Position numbers and translations under genes: made by a program
Assembly: GCF_019703875.1 (NCBI RefSeq)
Contig: NZ_AP024110.1
Coordinates: 2,728,001-2,792,000 of the forward strand
Source: Methyloradius palustris
Lineage (GTDB): Bacteria > Pseudomonadota > Gammaproteobacteria > Burkholderiales > Methylophilaceae
Length of the DNA: 64,000 bases
Direction: 5' to 3'
Part shown: in pieces, positions 26,769 through 40,152 of the stretch
How positions within the stretch are numbered: position 1 is the first letter of the stretch
Layout: the number at the start of each line of letters is the position of its first letter
The notes under the pieces: model-generated
Told to the model about the DNA's origin: nothing
The model's input: the letters and a program-made list of their open reading frames with translations, nothing else
The model's database searches: none

Positions 26769-29700
26769 TATCCCACCCAGTTTAAGTGGGCCAATTGTGT
26801 ACCAGTGCCACCAGCACCAGACCAAATAGTGTAATCAGTTTCAGTACCACTCACCACAGTGGATGTTGAAGACTGCGTACCTGCCAGGGTAATACTGAAG
26901 CTATCTTCAGACCCATGAATCAGGGTCAGGGTTGAACCTGTGCCCGCCCCTACCACAGCCTGGATACTAGCAGCATCGACTGAGAACGATGTTGCTACTG
27001 GGGTGGCATCGCCTTGGATACTGATGGTTTCCATATTAGTGACGATATTATTGATATTGGTCAGGGTAGAAAGTGCATAGGTAGGCGTAGCTGCAACGGT
27101 AAACCCGCTAAGAATCAAGGTATCAGTGCCTGCGCCGCCATCCACACTCTTAAAGATATTACTGGCAGTTACTGAGCCTAAAATGGTGTCGTTGCCCAAA
27201 CCACCTGTTACAGTATCGACGCCAAGACGTGCATCAATCCAATCATTTCCTGCGCCGCCGTCCATATTGTCGTTACCAGCACCCCCTGTGATGCTGTCAT
27301 TACCATCACCACCGTAAATAACGTCGTTGCCAGTGCCACCTATAATAGTATCGTCGCCAGGGCTTGTACCACCACTGACTGCATCGTCTCCATAAATAGT
27401 GTTACCACTGTTACCGCCATAAATCAGATCGTTACCAGCACCACCGTAAATTAGGTTATTGCCCGTATCCGTGCCTGTAGCATCGGCGCCACCATAAATA
27501 GTATCTGCGCCAGCACCGCCATAGAGGGTATCAGCGCCGTTATTGCCTGTGATGCTATCATTACCATCACCAGCCCTAATGGTGTTGGCATTACCATCGC
27601 CGACCAAGGTATCGTTGAAGTAAGTGCCTATCAGATTAGTAATAGCTGTCAGAGTATCAGTACCAATAGAATTACCCGTTGTGATGGTTGCTATACCACT
27701 AGCAAGACTTGCACTAACCGCACCAGTTGAATGGATGAACGTCACAGTATCACTACCGCCGCCACCTATCATTGTGTCATTGCCAGCCATGCCTTCTAAG
27801 GTATCGTTACTATTACCACCAGTTAGGATATTGTCATTGGCATCACCAATCAGGAAGCTTGCACCTGTAGTAACCGTCAGATTTTCAATATTATTCAGGC
27901 TATCACCGACTGCATCGCCTGTATAAGCCAGAGCGCCTGCGACCGTTGTATCGCCGTTCGCACCAACAGCCGTCATGGTACCTGTACCCGTTAACTGGAC
28001 ATTAACCGCGGTGGTATAACGCGCGGTATCGTTACCAGCACCACCGTCAATAAAGTCAGCACCAGCACCACCTGTGATAGTGTCGTTACCATTGCCGCCG
28101 AGTAAGCTATCAGCCCCAGCTCCGCCATCTATCCAGTCATTACCATCGCCACCGTAAATAGTGTCGACACCCGTACCACCGATAATGCTGTCGTTACCAG
28201 TCCCTGTACCATCCAGATTGTCGCCATAAATCAGGTTGCCTGAGTTACCACCATAGATGGTGTCATTGCCATCGCCACCATAGAGCGTGTTGCTGGCCGT
28301 ATCTGTGCCAGTAGCGTCTACACCGCCATATATTAAGTCATTACCTAAGCCACCATTGATGGTGTCGCTACCATTGCTACCAGTCAAAATATTGTTGTTG
28401 GCATCGCCTGTGAGGCTATCATTGCCATTAGCGCTGGTCAGGTTTTCGATGTTCGTGACACGACCAGCTACACCATTGACGATACCTGTCGATAAGTCTG
28501 CAATCACCTGCGTAGATCCAACGCTATAAATCAGCGTATCAGTACCAGCTCCGCCATCTATAATGCCGCCAGTAGTAGCTGTTGGTAATACCGAGAGCGT
28601 AATAGTATCGTTGTTACTGGTGCCTATCAGGTTCTCTATGCTGGTTAATGTGACATTGCCGCTGGTGCTGGTTGCTGTGCCGCCGCCTGTGGCATCCAGC
28701 GTAACGGTAATAGCGTTGAGGCCAGCAAAGCTAGCAGTATCAACACCCGTACCGCCATTCAAGGTATCCGCACCGCCTGCACCAATCAGGGTATCGTCAC
28801 CTGCGCCGCCTGTTAATACGTTGGCAACGGACGAGCCTGTCAAACTATCGTTTCCGCCAGCACTGGTGAGGTTTTCTACATTGGTCAATATGCCATTGAC
28901 GCCATTGACCACACCAGTAGTCAAATTAGCTACCACTTGAGTTGTACCTACGTTATAGATCACGGTGTCAGTACCAGCACCGCCATCGATCAGGCCGCCT
29001 GTGCCAGCTGATGGCAACACGCCCATGGTAAAGGAGTCATTCAGGCTGGTACCAACCAGATTTTCAATACTGAACAAAGTATCGTTACCGCTGGCACTGG
29101 TAGCAGTACCATTACCAGTAGCATCCAACACCACGGTAACTGCTGCCAAGCCAGCAAAATTCGCGGTGTCGTTACCCGCATCGCCATACAAAGTATCGTT
29201 ACCAACGCCGCCAGTTAGGGTATCGTCCCCCGCGCCACCAATTAAGATGTTCGCGTTGTCGTCGCCTGTCAGGTTATCCGCTTGGGCAGAACCTTCTAGG
29301 CCTTCGATACTCGTATAGATATCGCCGCTGGCATCGCCTGTATTACTTGCAGGGTTTATCAGAGAAGCTGTCACGCCTACAGTTGAGTAACGATATGACG
29401 CAATATCGGTTCCGTTACCACCATCCAGAGAATCAGATCCCGCACCACTCACCAGTGTGTCATTACCTATACCACCAAGCAGAGTATCTGCGGTACCGCC
29501 ATTGCCCACCAGCAAGTCGTCGCCACTACCGCCAGTCAGGATATTATTGTTTCCATCACCAACTAGCGTATCGTTAAAAGCGGAACCAAGAAGATTTTGG
29601 ATATTGATATAGCTATCGCCAACTGCATCGCCTGAAACGACAATGCCTGAACCTGTGGGAGCCGTGCCCAATAATGCTGCTACTGCGGCACTGGCATGCG

Positions 29701-32700
29701 CATAACTGGCCGTATTGTTACCTGTGCCGCCATCCAGCGTATCGGCCCCAGCCATGCCTTCTAGGGTATCGTCACCGATACCGCCAGACAGATAATTGGC
29801 CACCGAATTACCGATGAGCAAGTCGTTGTTGTCAGAACCTGTTACATTCTCAATGCTACTGAATTGATCTCCAGCTGCATCACCAGTTTGGGCAACACCC
29901 AGCGTGGTGGTTAAGCCACCATATTGATTGTCTGTCAGGTTTACGGTAACGGCTGCTGTCGCACCTGCATAACTTGCTGTATCAGTATTCGCACCGCCAA
30001 TCAGGGTATCGGCACCTGCTCCACCAATTAGGGTATTGTTTCCAGCGCCACCAATCAGTACGTTACCATTGGCATCGCCAGTCAAGCTATCGTCACCACT
30101 ACCACCAGTCAGATTCTGTATGGTGCCAGCCACAAAAGTATCCGTAGCAAATCCAGTGATCGTGCCACTATTGGTTAACAGGCTAGCAGTTACCGCCACT
30201 GTTGCGCCCGCATAGCTGGCCGTATTGATACCAGTGCCGCCGTCTAGCGTATCGCCGCCAGTTGCCACCGCATTACCAGTGCCTTCCAGCGTATCGTTGC
30301 CAGCACCACCGCTGAGGATATTGGCCTGGGTATCGCCAATCAGGCTGTCATTACCTGTACCGCCAGTCAGGTTTTGGATATTAATATAGACATCGCCCGC
30401 TGCATTGCCATTATTGATGGCTGAGTTCAGCAGAGATGCAGTGACTGCAGTAGGTGCATGCGCATAAGAAGCAGTGTTGTTGCCAGCGCCACCATCTAGG
30501 GTATCAGCACCTGCCATACCTTCCAGCGTGTCGTTGCCTAATCCGCCAGTCAGAGAATTGGCATTCAAGTCGCCAATCAGATAATCGTCATAGGCAGAAC
30601 CAATGACATTACTAATACCAGAGAACTGGTCGCCAAGTGCATCACCTGTTTGCGCGACCGCGAGTGTTGAGGTCACGCTACCGTAGACATTATCCGTTAA
30701 ATTGACTGTAACACCCGTGGTACCGCTAGCCGGAACATAACCTGCATAGCTCGCAGTATCAGTGCCGCCACCGCCAATCAAGGTGTCGCTGCCAGCGCCA
30801 CCTTCCAGCGTATCGTTGCCAAGACCGCCGCTCAATATGTTAGCATTGATGTCACCCGTCAATGTATCGTTGCCGCTACCACCAGTCAGGTTTTCAACAT
30901 TAGAAAGAATACCAGCCACGGCTGTTGCCAGCGTATTGCCTACCGAAGCAGTTGCAAGGTTGGCATACACGCCACCAGTCGCTGTATAAATCACCGTATC
31001 ATTACCAGCGCCGCCGTTAATCACGCCGCCATTGGCAGCAATGCCTGTGGGCACATAAGCCACGGTGAAGGTATCGTTACCAGCACTGCCAATCAGGTTT
31101 TCAATGCTGGTTAACTGATCGCTGGTGCCATTACTGGTGGCTGTGCCATTACCTGAAATATCCAGCACAACATTCACAGCTGTGGTCAAACGCTCAAAAC
31201 TTGCGGTATCAGTGCCAGTGCCACCATCCAGAGAGTCGGCACCCACTGCTCCAGTACGATTACTTGCAATCAGGGTATCGTTACCACCACCACCTTGCAG
31301 GTTTGCGCCCAAAGTCCCCGTAGTTGCAACCGTGCGATCTCGTGAAACCAAAATATCATTATTAGCTGAACCCACCAGATTTTCGATGCTGGTAAATGTA
31401 TCAGTGCCAAAACCAGTAATGGTGCCGCTGTTACCCGCCACGCCTGCATAGGTAGAGCTCAGCAAGCTTGCACTCACGCCTGCAGTAGCATGCAGGTAAC
31501 TTACTGTATCTGTACCAGTGCCGCCATCCAACGTATCACCAACTGTGCCGCCTATGCCTTCAAGGGTGTCGTTACCAACACCGCCTACGATGCTATTGGC
31601 ATTGAGATCACCAATCAGATAATCGTTAAAACCAGAGCCTGTAATGTTTTCAATGCCTGAGAATTGATCACCAGCGGCATCGCCAGTTTGAGTAACGCCG
31701 AGTGTGCTCGTGACGTTGCCTAACTGATTGTCGGTGAGATTGACTGTGACTGCTGCACCTGCACCTGCATAACTGGCAGTGTCTGTGCCACCGCCACCAA
31801 CCAAGGTGTCGGCACCTGCGCCGCCTTCAAGTGAGTCACTTCCTAAACCACCTGTGAGTATGTTGGCGTTAGCATCGCCGATCAGTGTGTCGTTACCAGA
31901 GCCGCCAGTGAGATTCTCTAGATTGCTTAGATATTGAGTAGTAGCCGCACTGCTAGTACCCACTACACCCGTTGCCAGATTAGCATAAAGGGATGTGCTG
32001 ACATTGTAGGTTAAGGTGTCGTTACCAGAGCCGCCATCAACCACGCCACTCTTTACGCCGCTGACTGTTGAAGGTAAAACGCTCAGCGTAAATGAATCGT
32101 TACCGTTACCGCCCGTGAGATTTTCTATGCTGGCTAGCTGATCTGTTAGGCCATTGTTGATGCCCGTCCCATTGCCAGAAGCATCAAGAACGACGGTTAC
32201 TGCTGAAGTAATCCTTTCAAAGCTGGCAGTATCAATACCAGTGCCACCATCTAGGGTATCTGCACCAGCGCCGCTAAAGCCTATGCCTGCGAGCAAGGTA
32301 TCGTTACCACTACCTCCAGCAATGCTATCACCCGCATCGGTACTAGCCACTCGATCGCGGTTGATTAAATAATCGTTAAAATTAGAACCTGTAAGATTTT
32401 CGATATTGGTCAGCGTATCAGTCGATAAACCAACTATTTTCCCGCTATCGCCAACTACACCGTTATAGGTACTGTTATTCAGGCTGGCAGAAACTGCTGC
32501 ACTTGCATGAGCATAACTAGCCGTATCATTTCCACCGCCGCCATCCAGCGTATCGCCGCCGCCTATCCCTTCTAACGTGTCATTGCCCAGACCGCCACTA
32601 ATGCTGTTAGCTGCCGTATTGCCAATCAAGTAATCATCATAGGCGGAGCCTGTGATGTTACTAATGCCTGAAAATTGGTCTCCAGCCGCATCACCCGTCT

Positions 32701-35700
32701 GTGTAACTCCCAAGCTATTAGTGACGCTGCCATTTTGATTGTCATTTAAATTGACTGTGACACCCGTCGTTCCGCTAGCTGGAACATAACCTGCATAGCT
32801 GGCAGTATCTGTGCCACCACCACCAATTAGTGTATCTGCACCAGCAGCACCTTCAAGAATATCGTTGCCCAGACCACCATTGAGCAGATTATTGTTGGCA
32901 TCACCGATCAAGGTATCGTCACCACTGCCGCCAGTCACAATTTCAATATTGCTCAGCGCACCAGTCAATGCCGTAGCCAATGAAGTACCAACAGCACCAG
33001 TAGCTAGATTGGCATAAATCGTACTACTCACATTATAAGTAACTGTATCTATACCACTTCCACCATCAATAGCGCCACCATTGGCGAGACTGCCTGTGGG
33101 CACATAGGCAACCGTAAACGAGTCATTGCCCGTACCACCGACCAGATTTTCTATGCTGACAAGTTGGTCAGTAGCACCATTGCTGGTAGCAGTACCATTA
33201 CCAGAAGCATCAAGTGCTACCGTAACTGCGGTACTTAAACGCTGGAAACTTGCTGTGTCAACGCCCGATCCACCGTCCAGAGTGTCACCTACAGTAGTAC
33301 TAGTTCGTGTGCTTGCAACGAGCGTGTCGTTACCCAATCCACCCTGGAGACTACTGCCGATAGTAGTTGCGGCCGTGCGATCTCGTGCAGACAGGGTGTC
33401 AGCAAAAGCAGAACCTGTAAGATTTTCAATATTGACAAAAGTATCAGCACCAAAGCCTGTGATTTGGCCAGAGTTAGTGTTAAGGCTTGCACTCACTGCT
33501 GCAGTAGCATGTAGGTAACTGACTGTATCTGTACCAGTGCCGCCATCCAATATATCCCCAACTGTACCCCCTATCCCTTCAAGGGTATCGCTGCCAGCAC
33601 CACCTACGATACTATTGGCATTAAGGTCACCAATTAAATAATCGTTAAAACCAGAGCCCGTAATATTTTCAATACCAGAGAATTGATCACCTGCCGCATC
33701 GCCAGTTTGAAGTGCGTTAGAAAGTGTATTGGTGACATTGCCTAATTGATTGTCAGTAAGGTTAACAGTGACAGCTGCGCCTGCGCCTGCATAACTGGCA
33801 GTATCTGTGCCACCGCCACCAACCAAGGTGTCAGCACCTGCGCCGCCTTCAAGTGAGTCACTTCCTAAACCACCTGTGAGCAGGTTGGCGTTGGCGTCAC
33901 CGATCAGTGTGTCATTTGCACTTCCACCAGTCAGATTTTCTACGTTGCTGAGGATTCCAGAAACCGCTGTTGCTAAAGAATTACCGACGGCTCCTGTAGC
34001 CAGGTTAGCGTATACACTGGTTGATACGCTATAGGTCACCGTATCAATACCTGTACCGCCATTGATCACGCCACCATTGGCAGCGCTTCCAGTAGGGATA
34101 GCAGCCACACTAAATGTATCATCGCCGCTACCGCCAATCAGATTTTCTATACTATTAAGTTGTTGCGCACTTCCATTGCTTGATGCTGTGCCATTACCCG
34201 AGGCGTTCAATACCACATTAACCGCATTGGTAAAACGCTCAAAGCTGGCAGTATCAACACCAGTGCCACCGTCTAAGGTATCCGACCCAGCACCGCCAAT
34301 TCCAATACCAGCAATCAAGGTATCGTTACCAGCACCACCAGCAATGCTGTCACCAGCATCTGTATTTGATACTTGATCACGGTTAATCAGATAATCATTA
34401 AAGTTTGAGCCCGTGAGATTTTCGATATTGCTCAGCGTATCAGTCGATAAGCCAACAATCTTGCCTGTATTGCCAGTAACGCTGTTATAAGTGCTGGTGT
34501 TTAAACTTGCGGTGACTGCTGCGCCAGCATGGGCATAACTAGCCGTATCATTACCTGTACCGCCATCGAGAGTATCGCCGCCGCCTACACCTTCCAGAGT
34601 GTCATTACCTTGACCACCAGCAATACTGTTGGCTGCAGTATTGCCTATCAGGTAGTCGTCATAGGCAGAACCCAAAATATTGCTAATACCAGAGAACAAA
34701 TCACCCAGTGCGTCACCTGTCTGCTGAACATTTAAGGTATTCGTTGGGGTATTACCAAAGACGTTATCGGTTAAATTGACTGTGACCCCAGTTGTTCCAC
34801 TAGCTGGTGCATAACCGGCATAGCTGGCAGTATCTGTGCCGCCACCGCCGATTAGCGTATCTCCCGCTGCACCACCTTCAAGAATATCATTGCCGCTACC
34901 ACCATTTAATAGGTTCGTGCCTGTATTACCGATAAGGGTGTCATCACCGCTACCACCAGTAATATTTTCGATGTTATAGAGATATTGTGTAGTAGCGGCA
35001 CTGCTTGTACCAACCACGCCTGTTGCCAGATTGGCATAAAGTGAAGTGCCAACGTTATAAATAACAGTATCTGTACCAGCTCCACCATCTACTACACCGC
35101 TTTTTACGGTGCTGGCGGTAGTGGGCAACACGCCCAAGGTAAACGAGTCATTGCCTGTACCACCTGTCAGATTTTCTATGCCGGTTAATACATCATTACC
35201 ATTGGCACCCGTGATTGATGCAGTGCCCGAACCAGCATTGTTTAATACTACCGTAACAGCAGCCGAAAGCCTTTCAAAGCTGAGCGTATCAATGCCAGTG
35301 CCGCCATCGATCGAATCATTGCCTGAACCACTGGCCTTGGCACCAGCTACTATGGTGTCATTGCCAGCGCCGCCAACTATTGAATCCCCCGAGCTGCCAG
35401 CAGTGCGGTCACGATTGATCAGGTAATCGTCAAAAGCAGAACCAGTAAGATTTTCAATACTGGTAAAGGTATCCTGACCAAACCCTGTCACAGTACCAGT
35501 ATTGCCAGTGACTGAATTGTAAACCACATTCGCTAGCAAGCTCGCTTGCACACCAGCGGTAGCATTGGCATAGCTGGCCGTATCACTGCCATCGCCACCA
35601 TCAAGAGTATCACCGACTACTCCTGCAATTCCTTCAAGCGTATCGTTGCCAGCACCAGCCTGCAATAAGTTGGCAGCCGAGCTACCAGTAATGCTGTCGC

Positions 35701-38638
35701 TGTAAGCTGTACCTACCACATTTTGGATGCGAATCAGGGTATCGTTACCAACCGAGCCGCCGCCTATACCATCTTGTGAGAAAGGCGCATCTGCCGCTGT
35801 GCCATAATTAACGGTAGCCCCATCAAATACCGTGGTATTACCAGTATCAAGATTAACCACTACCCCATTAGTCGCTGCTGCGAAATTTGCAGTATTGGTG
35901 CCAGTGCCGCCATCAAGTGTGTCGCTACCACCTAAACCCTGCAGCGTATCGTTGCCATCACCGCCACGCAGAATATTGGAACTGTTATTGCCAGTGAGAA
36001 CATCGTTATTGGCACTACCTGTCAGGTTTTGAATATTGATGAAAGTGTCGGTAGCAAAGCCAGTAATTGTGCCTGTGTTGGTTGTGAGGCTCGCATTGAC
36101 TGCTGCAGTGGCATGAAGATAGGTAACAGTATTGTTGCTGATACCAGTATCTACACCGCCGTTCATGGTGTCTCCACCAGTGGCGATTGAGTTACCAATA
36201 CCTTCAAGTGTGTCGTTACCGTCACCACCGTTCAGAAGATTGGCACTGCTGTTACCAATCAAGTAATCATCAAAACTTGAACCAGTGACATTTTCGATGC
36301 TATTAAACTGATTATTGAGTGCATCGCCAACCTGAGTGACAGCCAGTGTGTTATTGACAAACCCCTCAGTATTGTCATTTAAATTGACCACTACGGCAGA
36401 GGTAGATGTAGCATAACTTGCTGTATCGGTGCCATTGCCACCTCTTAACGTATCTGCGCCCCCACCGCCTATTAACGTATCGTTACCAGCTCCGCCCGAT
36501 AATAGGTTGGCATTAACGTCACCTGTCAGCAGGTCGTTAAATGATGAGCCTTCCAAATTTTCAATACTGCTATATACATCTGAACCCAAGCCACCAGCAA
36601 TATTGCCTGTATTGGTGACCAAGCTTGCTGTAACAGCTGCGTCTGCATGAGCATAACTGGCAGTGTCGCTACCGTTACCACCGTTTAATGTATTGTTGCC
36701 ACCCATTCCTTCGAGGGTGTCATTTCCATCACCGCCGCTTAGAATATTATTATTGGCATCGCCAATCAGCTTGTCGTTAAAAGCGGAACCTTGCAGGTTT
36801 TGAATATTGATATAGACGTCACCTGCCGCATCGCCTGTAGGAGTGACGTCTGAAAGTGTGGTTAAAGTCGCTACTACGCCAACACCCACATTGCTGACAA
36901 CACCTGCATGGGCATAACTGGCTGTATTATTACCTGCTCCACCATCCAGCGTGTCATTACCTGCCATGCCTTCCAGCGTGTCATCACCATCACCACCTGC
37001 CAGATAATTCGCAGCAGCATCGCCTATGATTAAATCGTTATAAGCAGAGCCGGTAACATTTTCAACACTGTTGAAAACATCATTAAGTGCCTCTCCAACT
37101 TGAGGCGTAGTCAGCAGATTGGTAATGTTGTTGCTATTGGTCGATGTGTTATAGACATTATCAGTAAGATTCACTGTGACTGCAGAGCCTGCATTGACGT
37201 AAGTCGCTGTATCGGTGCCAGCACCTCCAATCAATGTATCCCCGCCCAAGCCGCCTTCAAGTAAATCATTACCTGTACCGCCATCCAGATAATCGTTACC
37301 TACGCCACCACGCAGGGTATCGTTACCTGCATCGCCATATACCGTGTCATTTCCAGAGCCAGCAACCACCAAATCATAACCAGCGCCCGCGTGAATCTCC
37401 TGCCCACCTGCAGCGCCGTATATGTCGTAGCCTACGCCTCTGGCTGGCAAGACATAGATGGGGTTACCACTAGAATCAACCAAGGCAAAATCAGCTGGGG
37501 AATTTGTCTCGCGATAGCTGAAATAGAAGCTTTTAAATAAATCGAGCGGAATTACGCCAGCATCACCCTGCACGTTTACCTGTAATGGAAACGGGTTTGA
37601 TGTATTTGCTGGAATAGTCGTTCCGTCTAAAGCCAGCGAGTAAGTAATAGCGAGGTTTATACCAGAGGCTAAAGTCGTCGGATCACCAGTCAATGTCCAA
37701 GTATTTGCTGCTGTTTGAGTAATCCCCGGGCCACTAATATTGAATGTAAACCCTAAGCTACCTGGCACTGATAAGGTGATGCTATTGATGGTTGTAAATC
37801 CAGCTATAGCAAGATTTAAGGTTTTTTCCCAGCTACCCGGGTCGTTATTCGCAAATGCAGCATTTTCATTAATCGTTGAATTATTGGCTGCAGTAATGAC
37901 TTCTCTGGTGCCTTGTGCTGATGCAGAAGAATCACGGGAACCGATTGGTGTGTCAGCCCTGAAAGATGGATCAACCTTGTACTCTTCAGCCACATAAAAA
38001 TTGCCTGTAATTGCAGGGATACCAATTTTGATGTCGCCAATATCCTGTACCTTGGTACCAACACGATAAGCTGTAGGTTGAGATATGCTAGGTGGTACTA
38101 CAGTATCGAGATTTTCAGTATCGAAACGGCCTCCACCAGATTTACCAATCGCACCTGAGTTAGTAATCGCTGACGCTTTTGGCAAGGGAGCAGGGGGCGC
38201 GCTTGTACTAGTAGATAAATCATTGAGTGAAAGAATTAACGATGTAATGTCGCTATCTGACTCACCAGCAAAAGCCAGCTTGGTATCAATATTCTCACTG
38301 ATAATACGCAAATTACCCGCATCGGCGGCATCAATATGGCCTACCTGTTTGAAAAGATCATCCGTACTGGCACTGAAGCTATCTGAAAACTCCACTTTGT
38401 GTGGTGAGCCTGTAATCGCATCCAACGCGCCATTGGGGATAACGATATAAGTACCGTCAGCAAAACCCAGCACCAGATCAACGTCTGCTACATCTACAGA
38501 TTTAAGCGCGCCATGGCTTTCTTTCAGATGGATGATGTTGTCAGCGCCTGGTTGCACACGAATCACCTTACCAACGATATTATGTTTTTCGTTGGTAACT
38601 TGGCGATGCTCAGTTAATGCGGGCTGGTTAATGGCCAT
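26768..38638 (-). CDS. Giant RTX-repeat secreted protein, probable adhesin
   Basis: 3,956 residues, one intact frame of 11.9 kb. Residues ~1-410 are non-repetitive, with a short N-terminal beta domain ([20 protein letters not shown]) and no Sec signal. From about residue 410 to near residue 3,840 the protein is made of Ca2+-binding nonapeptides of the GGxGNDTLxGG type, interleaved with beta segments such as AVTVNLTDN and [12 protein letters not shown]. The last ~100 residues lack RTX motifs and fit an uncleaved C-terminal type I secretion signal. No catalytic domain is evident, so a surface or biofilm adhesin is more likely than a toxin. AGGAG precedes the start. It is strongly Ala, Asn, Asp, Gly and Thr rich and very low in Lys. 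Confidence 0.93.
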   Translation of the reverse strand: MAINQPALTEHRQVTNEKHNIVGKVIRVQPGADNIIHLKESHGALKSVDVADVDLVLGFADGTYIVIPNGALDAITGSPHKVEFSDSFSASTDDLFKQVGHIDAADAGNLRIISENIDTKLAFAGESDSDITSLILSLNDLSTSTSAPPAPLPKASAITNSGAIGKSGGGRFDTENLDTVVPPSISQPTAYRVGTKVQDIGDIKIGIPAITGNFYVAEEYKVDPSFRADTPIGSRDSSASAQGTREVITAANNSTINENAAFANNDPGSWEKTLNLAIAGFTTINSITLSVPGSLGFTFNISGPGITQTAANTWTLTGDPTTLASGINLAITYSLALDGTTIPANTSNPFPLQVNVQGDAGVIPLDLFKSFYFSYRETNSPADFALVDSSGNPIYVLPARGVGYDIYGAAGGQEIHAGAGYDLVVAGSGNDTVYGDAGNDTLRGGVGNDYLDGGTGNDLLEGGLGGDTLIGGAGTDTATYVNAGSAVTVNLTDNVYNTSTNSNNITNLLTTPQVGEALNDVFNSVENVTGSAYNDLIIGDAAANYLAGGDGDDTLEGMAGNDTLDGGAGNNTASYAHAGVVSNVGVGVVATLTTLSDVTPTGDAAGDVYINIQNLQGSAFNDKLIGDANNNILSGGDGNDTLEGMGGNNTLNGGNGSDTASYAHADAAVTASLVTNTGNIAGGLGSDVYSSIENLEGSSFNDLLTGDVNANLLSGGAGNDTLIGGGGADTLRGGNGTDTASYATSTSAVVVNLNDNTEGFVNNTLAVTQVGDALNNQFNSIENVTGSSFDDYLIGNSSANLLNGGDGNDTLEGIGNSIATGGDTMNGGVDTGISNNTVTYLHATAAVNASLTTNTGTITGFATDTFINIQNLTGSANNDVLTGNNSSNILRGGDGNDTLQGLGGSDTLDGGTGTNTANFAAATNGVVVNLDTGNTTVFDGATVNYGTAADAPFSQDGIGGGSVGNDTLIRIQNVVGTAYSDSITGSSAANLLQAGAGNDTLEGIAGVVGDTLDGGDGSDTASYANATAGVQASLLANVVYNSVTGNTGTVTGFGQDTFTSIENLTGSAFDDYLINRDRTAGSSGDSIVGGAGNDTIVAGAKASGSGNDSIDGGTGIDTLSFERLSAAVTVVLNNAGSGTASITGANGNDVLTGIENLTGGTGNDSFTLGVLPTTASTVKSGVVDGGAGTDTVIYNVGTSLYANLATGVVGTSSAATTQYLYNIENITGGSGDDTLIGNTGTNLLNGGSGNDILEGGAAGDTLIGGGGTDTASYAGYAPASGTTGVTVNLTDNVFGNTPTNTLNVQQTGDALGDLFSGISNILGSAYDDYLIGNTAANSIAGGQGNDTLEGVGGGDTLDGGTGNDTASYAHAGAAVTASLNTSTYNSVTGNTGKIVGLSTDTLSNIENLTGSNFNDYLINRDQVSNTDAGDSIAGGAGNDTLIAGIGIGGAGSDTLDGGTGVDTASFERFTNAVNVVLNASGNGTASSNGSAQQLNSIENLIGGSGDDTFSVAAIPTGSAANGGVINGGTGIDTVTYSVSTSVYANLATGAVGNSLATAVSGILSNVENLTGGSANDTLIGDANANLLTGGLGSDSLEGGAGADTLVGGGGTDTASYAGAGAAVTVNLTDNQLGNVTNTLSNALQTGDAAGDQFSGIENITGSGFNDYLIGDLNANSIVGGAGSDTLEGIGGTVGDILDGGTGTDTVSYLHATAAVSASLNTNSGQITGFGADTFVNIENLTGSAFADTLSARDRTAATTIGSSLQGGLGNDTLVASTRTSTTVGDTLDGGSGVDTASFQRLSTAVTVALDASGNGTATSNGATDQLVSIENLVGGTGNDSFTVAYVPTGSLANGGAIDGGSGIDTVTYNVSSTIYANLATGAVGTSLATALTGALSNIEIVTGGSGDDTLIGDANNNLLNGGLGNDILEGAAGADTLIGGGGTDTASYAGYVPASGTTGVTVNLNDNQNGSVTNSLGVTQTGDAAGDQFSGISNITGSAYDDYLIGNTAANSISGGLGNDTLEGIGGGDTLDGGGGNDTASYAHASAAVSASLNNSTYNGVVGDSGKIVGLSTDTLTNIENLTGSNFNDYLINRDRVASTDAGDSIAGGSGNDTLLAGIGFSGAGADTLDGGTGIDTASFERITSAVTVVLDASGNGTGINNGLTDQLASIENLTGGNGNDSFTLSVLPSTVSGVKSGVVDGGSGNDTLTYNVSTSLYANLATGVVGTSSAATTQYLSNLENLTGGSGNDTLIGDANANILTGGLGSDSLEGGAGADTLVGGGGTDTASYAGAGAAVTVNLTDNQLGNVTSTLGVTQTGDAAGDQFSGIENITGSGFNDYLIGDLNANSIVGGVGNDTLEGIGGTVGDTLDGGTGTDTVSYLHATAGVSASLLSSTYAGVAGNSGTITGFGTDTFTSIENLVGSANNDILVSRDRTVATTGTLGANLQGGGGNDTLIASNRTGAVGADSLDGGTGTDTASFERLTTAVNVVLDISGNGTATSNGTSDQLTSIENLIGSAGNDTFTVAYVPTGIAANGGVINGGAGNDTVIYTATGGVYANLATASVGNTLATAVAGILSNVENLTGGSGNDTLTGDINANILSGGLGNDTLEGGAGSDTLIGGGGTDTASYAGYVPASGTTGVTVNLTDNVYGSVTSTLAVAQTGDALGDQFSGISNVIGSAYDDYLIGDLNANSLTGGLGNDTLEGMAGADTLDGGAGNNTASYAHAPTAVTASLLNSAINNGNAAGDVYINIQNLTGGTGNDSLIGDTQANILSGGAGNDTLEGTGNAVATGGDTLDGGTGINTASYAGATVAVTASLLTNSGTITGFATDTFVAGTIQNLTGGSGDDSLTGDANGNVLIGGAGNNTLIGGAGADTLIGGANTDTASYAGATAAVTVNLTDNQYGGLTTTLGVAQTGDAAGDQFSSIENVTGSDNNDLLIGNSVANYLSGGIGDDTLEGMAGADTLDGGTGNNTASYAHASAAVAALLGTAPTGSGIVVSGDAVGDSYINIQNLLGSAFNDTLVGDGNNNILTGGSGDDLLVGNGGTADTLLGGIGNDTLVSGAGSDSLDGGNGTDIASYRYSTVGVTASLINPASNTGDASGDIYTSIEGLEGSAQADNLTGDDNANILIGGAGDDTLTGGVGNDTLYGDAGNDTANFAGLAAVTVVLDATGNGTATSASGNDTLFSIENLVGTSLNDSFTMGVLPSAGTGGLIDGGAGTDTVIYNVGTTQVVANLTTGVVNGVNGILTNVENLTSAGGNDSLTGSSVANVLTGGAGDDTLIGAGGADTLNGGTGVDTASFAGLNAITVTLDATGGGTATSTSGNVTLTSIENLIGTSNNDTITLSVLPTATTGGIIDGGAGTDTLIYSVGSTQVIADLSTGIVNGVAGRVTNIENLTSANGNDSLTGDANNNILTGSNGSDTINGGLGNDLIYGGVDATGTDTASNTLYGGDGNDTIYGGNSGNLIYGDNLDGTGTGNDSIIGGTGVDTIYGGDGNDWIDGGAGADSLLGGNGNDTITGGAGADFIDGGAGNDTARYTTAVNVQLTGTGTMTAVGANGDTTVAGALAYTGDAVGDSLNNIENLTVTTGASFLIGDANDNILTGGNSNDTLEGMAGNDTMIGGGGSDTVTFIHSTGAVSASLASGIATITTGNSIGTDTLTAITNLIGTYFNDTLVGDGNANTIRAGDGNDSITGNNGADTLYGGAGADTIYGGADATGTDTGNNLIYGGAGNDLIYGGNSGNTIYGDDAVSGGTSPGDDTIIGGTGNDVIYGGDGNDSITGGAGNDNMDGGAGNDWIDARLGVDTVTGGLGNDTILGSVTASNIFKSVDGGAGTDTLILSGFTVAATPTYALSTLTNINNIVTNMETISIQGDATPVATSFSVDAASIQAVVGAGTGSTLTLIHGSEDSFSITLAGTQSSTSTVVSGTETDYTIWSGAGGTGTQLAHLNWVG
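27110..37410 (-). repeat. RTX nonapeptide repeat block within the giant protein gene
   Basis: Dozens of GGxGxD(x)L-type nonapeptides run through this 10.3-kb stretch. On the plus strand they appear as recurring CCACC/GCCACC and TATCGTTACCAGC-like words. Each cluster of two to six nonapeptides should fold as a Ca2+-stacked beta-roll after secretion. Plus-strand open frames here are proline-rich shadows of the repeats. Confidence 0.9.
30712..34786 (-). repeat. Higher-order ~1.01-kb tandem repeats with alternating A/B subtype
   Basis: A marker codon run encoding VTVNL(T/N)DN recurs with its first base at 34786, 33772, 32761, 31750 and 30712, spacings of 1014, 1011, 1011 and 1038 bases (337-346 residues). 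Units at 34786, 32761 and 30712 share a YxPASGTTG insertion (type B); those at 33772 and 31750 have AGAGAAVTV and QLGNVT (type A). Same-type units are more alike: 33790-33892 and 31768-31870 differ at about four of 103 bases by eye. The pattern implies duplication of an AB pair. Confidence 0.85.
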
Positions 38639-38711
38639 AATCGTGTGCTCCTGACAGTGGATGCTAGCTACTACATAGTGTTAACGCTTAATTCTGCAAA
38701 TAGTTTAATGC

Positions 38712-40061
38712 TTATTTCGTACTTCTAAATTCTTCAAACAAAGCTTGATATAAAGCGCGCTGCTCAGCAGGTGAGAAACGTGTGATCATTTCAGTGATGT
38801 TAGTGCGCAACTCAATCGACTCATCGGTCATCCGCGTTAACATATCGCTCATTTTCGATAGATCAGTACCATTGCGGGCATTGGTTTGTATTAGCTCAGT
38901 AAAATGCTCATTTAACTGGCTCAACATATCCGCATTACCGCGCTCCATCAGACCAAGAATCGTACCTAATTGCCGTCCAACACGCTGCAACTCACCACGG
39001 AACTGTGAAACAGATTCATTGTGATCGGCCATCGCGCGCATCATCTCAGCGCGTTGTTTACCAAAATTATCCAACTCGGCCTGCAACGCCCTATCTTGTA
39101 GACGTGATGATTCACTTAAACGTTCTTCAATTCGGCGAAGAATACGTACTTCTTCAGTGGCGATTTCTTTACGCAGCTTGGCTTCTGTTGGATCTAGTTC
39201 AATCAAACGGCCGCCACCAAGGCCAGTCGCTTCTACCAGTGCACCACCATTACCGCCAGCAGCAAGCGCACCTTCTGATGCTTCAATCGCGGTTTTGCTG
39301 TAGGCAAAGCCTTCGCGTGCCAGCGCTTGCTCAATATGCTGAGCCACTTCAGAGCCTAATAATGACATCAATTCCTGTGAGCAGCGGCGTACAGATACCA
39401 TCATGAAACCCAGGATAATCGAACCCATCAGGCCGTACATAGAGGCTGAGAAGGCGATACCCATCGAGCGCATTGGTGCTTTCATGCGCGCAACCATGTC
39501 ACGGAACACATCGATTGGGTTATCTACACCAATATTCACAGTTGAGAAGCTTGAAATCAGCGAGGCGATGTCATCCAATGTAGCCAGCAAACCAATGAAC
39601 GTACCCAGCAAGCCCATACCAACTAGCAAGCTGGTTAAAAACTGTGGCAAAGCATTACGGTTATTTAAACGAGATGCCGCACTGTTAAGCTCATTTTCAA
39701 GCACAGTTTGCTCTTGCGGGGTGATATGACGGCCACTCGAAGCCGCTACCATACGTAACACATAAGCAATATCAACGTTATAACCTAGCGCCAACTCTTG
39801 CAGACGCGTAGGGTTATTGCCGCCACGAAGCTCATCAGTAAATTCAGATAACTTGGCGCCTTCAGCCAACAAACGACGCACATTGGCGAGTATCAAAATA
39901 CCGCCCAACAGCGTAATCACGAAAATCGCATAGTTAATCTGTGGATGTGGATTTTCTGCCAGCGTGTTCGAAATTTGCTTGTGGTAAATCGCGGCCCCAA
40001 GCAGCAAAATTACAAACGGCAATGCTGTGTAGAAATAATAAACTCTTAAACGCTTGAACAT
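38712..40061 (-). CDS. MotA/TolQ/ExbB-like channel protein (SiiB-like) of the secretion operon
   Basis: 449 residues. Four membrane helices are predicted at about 8-26, 42-61, 140-160 and 200-223, with the conserved-looking MotA/ExbB-type segment LVGMGLLGTFIGLLATL and AFSASMYGLMGSIILGF. A large cytoplasmic loop lies between helices 2 and 3, and a ~225-residue C-terminal tail contains coiled coil. With the MotB-like product at 41464-42192 it should form a proton- or sodium-conducting inner-membrane complex. The established parallel is SiiA/SiiB of Salmonella SPI-4, which assist secretion of the giant adhesin SiiE. It lies 73 bases before the RTX gene. Confidence 0.8.
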   Translation of the reverse strand: MFKRLRVYYFYTALPFVILLLGAAIYHKQISNTLAENPHPQINYAIFVITLLGGILILANVRRLLAEGAKLSEFTDELRGGNNPTRLQELALGYNVDIAYVLRMVAASSGRHITPQEQTVLENELNSAASRLNNRNALPQFLTSLLVGMGLLGTFIGLLATLDDIASLISSFSTVNIGVDNPIDVFRDMVARMKAPMRSMGIAFSASMYGLMGSIILGFMMVSVRRCSQELMSLLGSEVAQHIEQALAREGFAYSKTAIEASEGALAAGGNGGALVEATGLGGGRLIELDPTEAKLRKEIATEEVRILRRIEERLSESSRLQDRALQAELDNFGKQRAEMMRAMADHNESVSQFRGELQRVGRQLGTILGLMERGNADMLSQLNEHFTELIQTNARNGTDLSKMSDMLTRMTDESIELRTNITEMITRFSPAEQRALYQALFEEFRSTK

Positions 40062-40152
40062 GGATTGCCTGCCCCTAACTTAAATTCTTGAATTAAATGC
40101 TTCACTAAAACTCTTTTAATCATTAACGCCATGCTTAACGTGAACACGATAC

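Noticed and set aside
27126..36650. Many plus-strand open frames rich in Pro, Ser and Val inside the RTX gene
   Set aside because: They are antisense images of Gly-Asn-Asp-rich codons, have no ribosome-binding sites, and repeat with the RTX period.
27110..37410. Dense short repeats that could suggest a CRISPR array or minisatellite
   Set aside because: Units stay in frame with the giant protein, vary like codons, and no constant repeat with unique spacers or cas gene exists.
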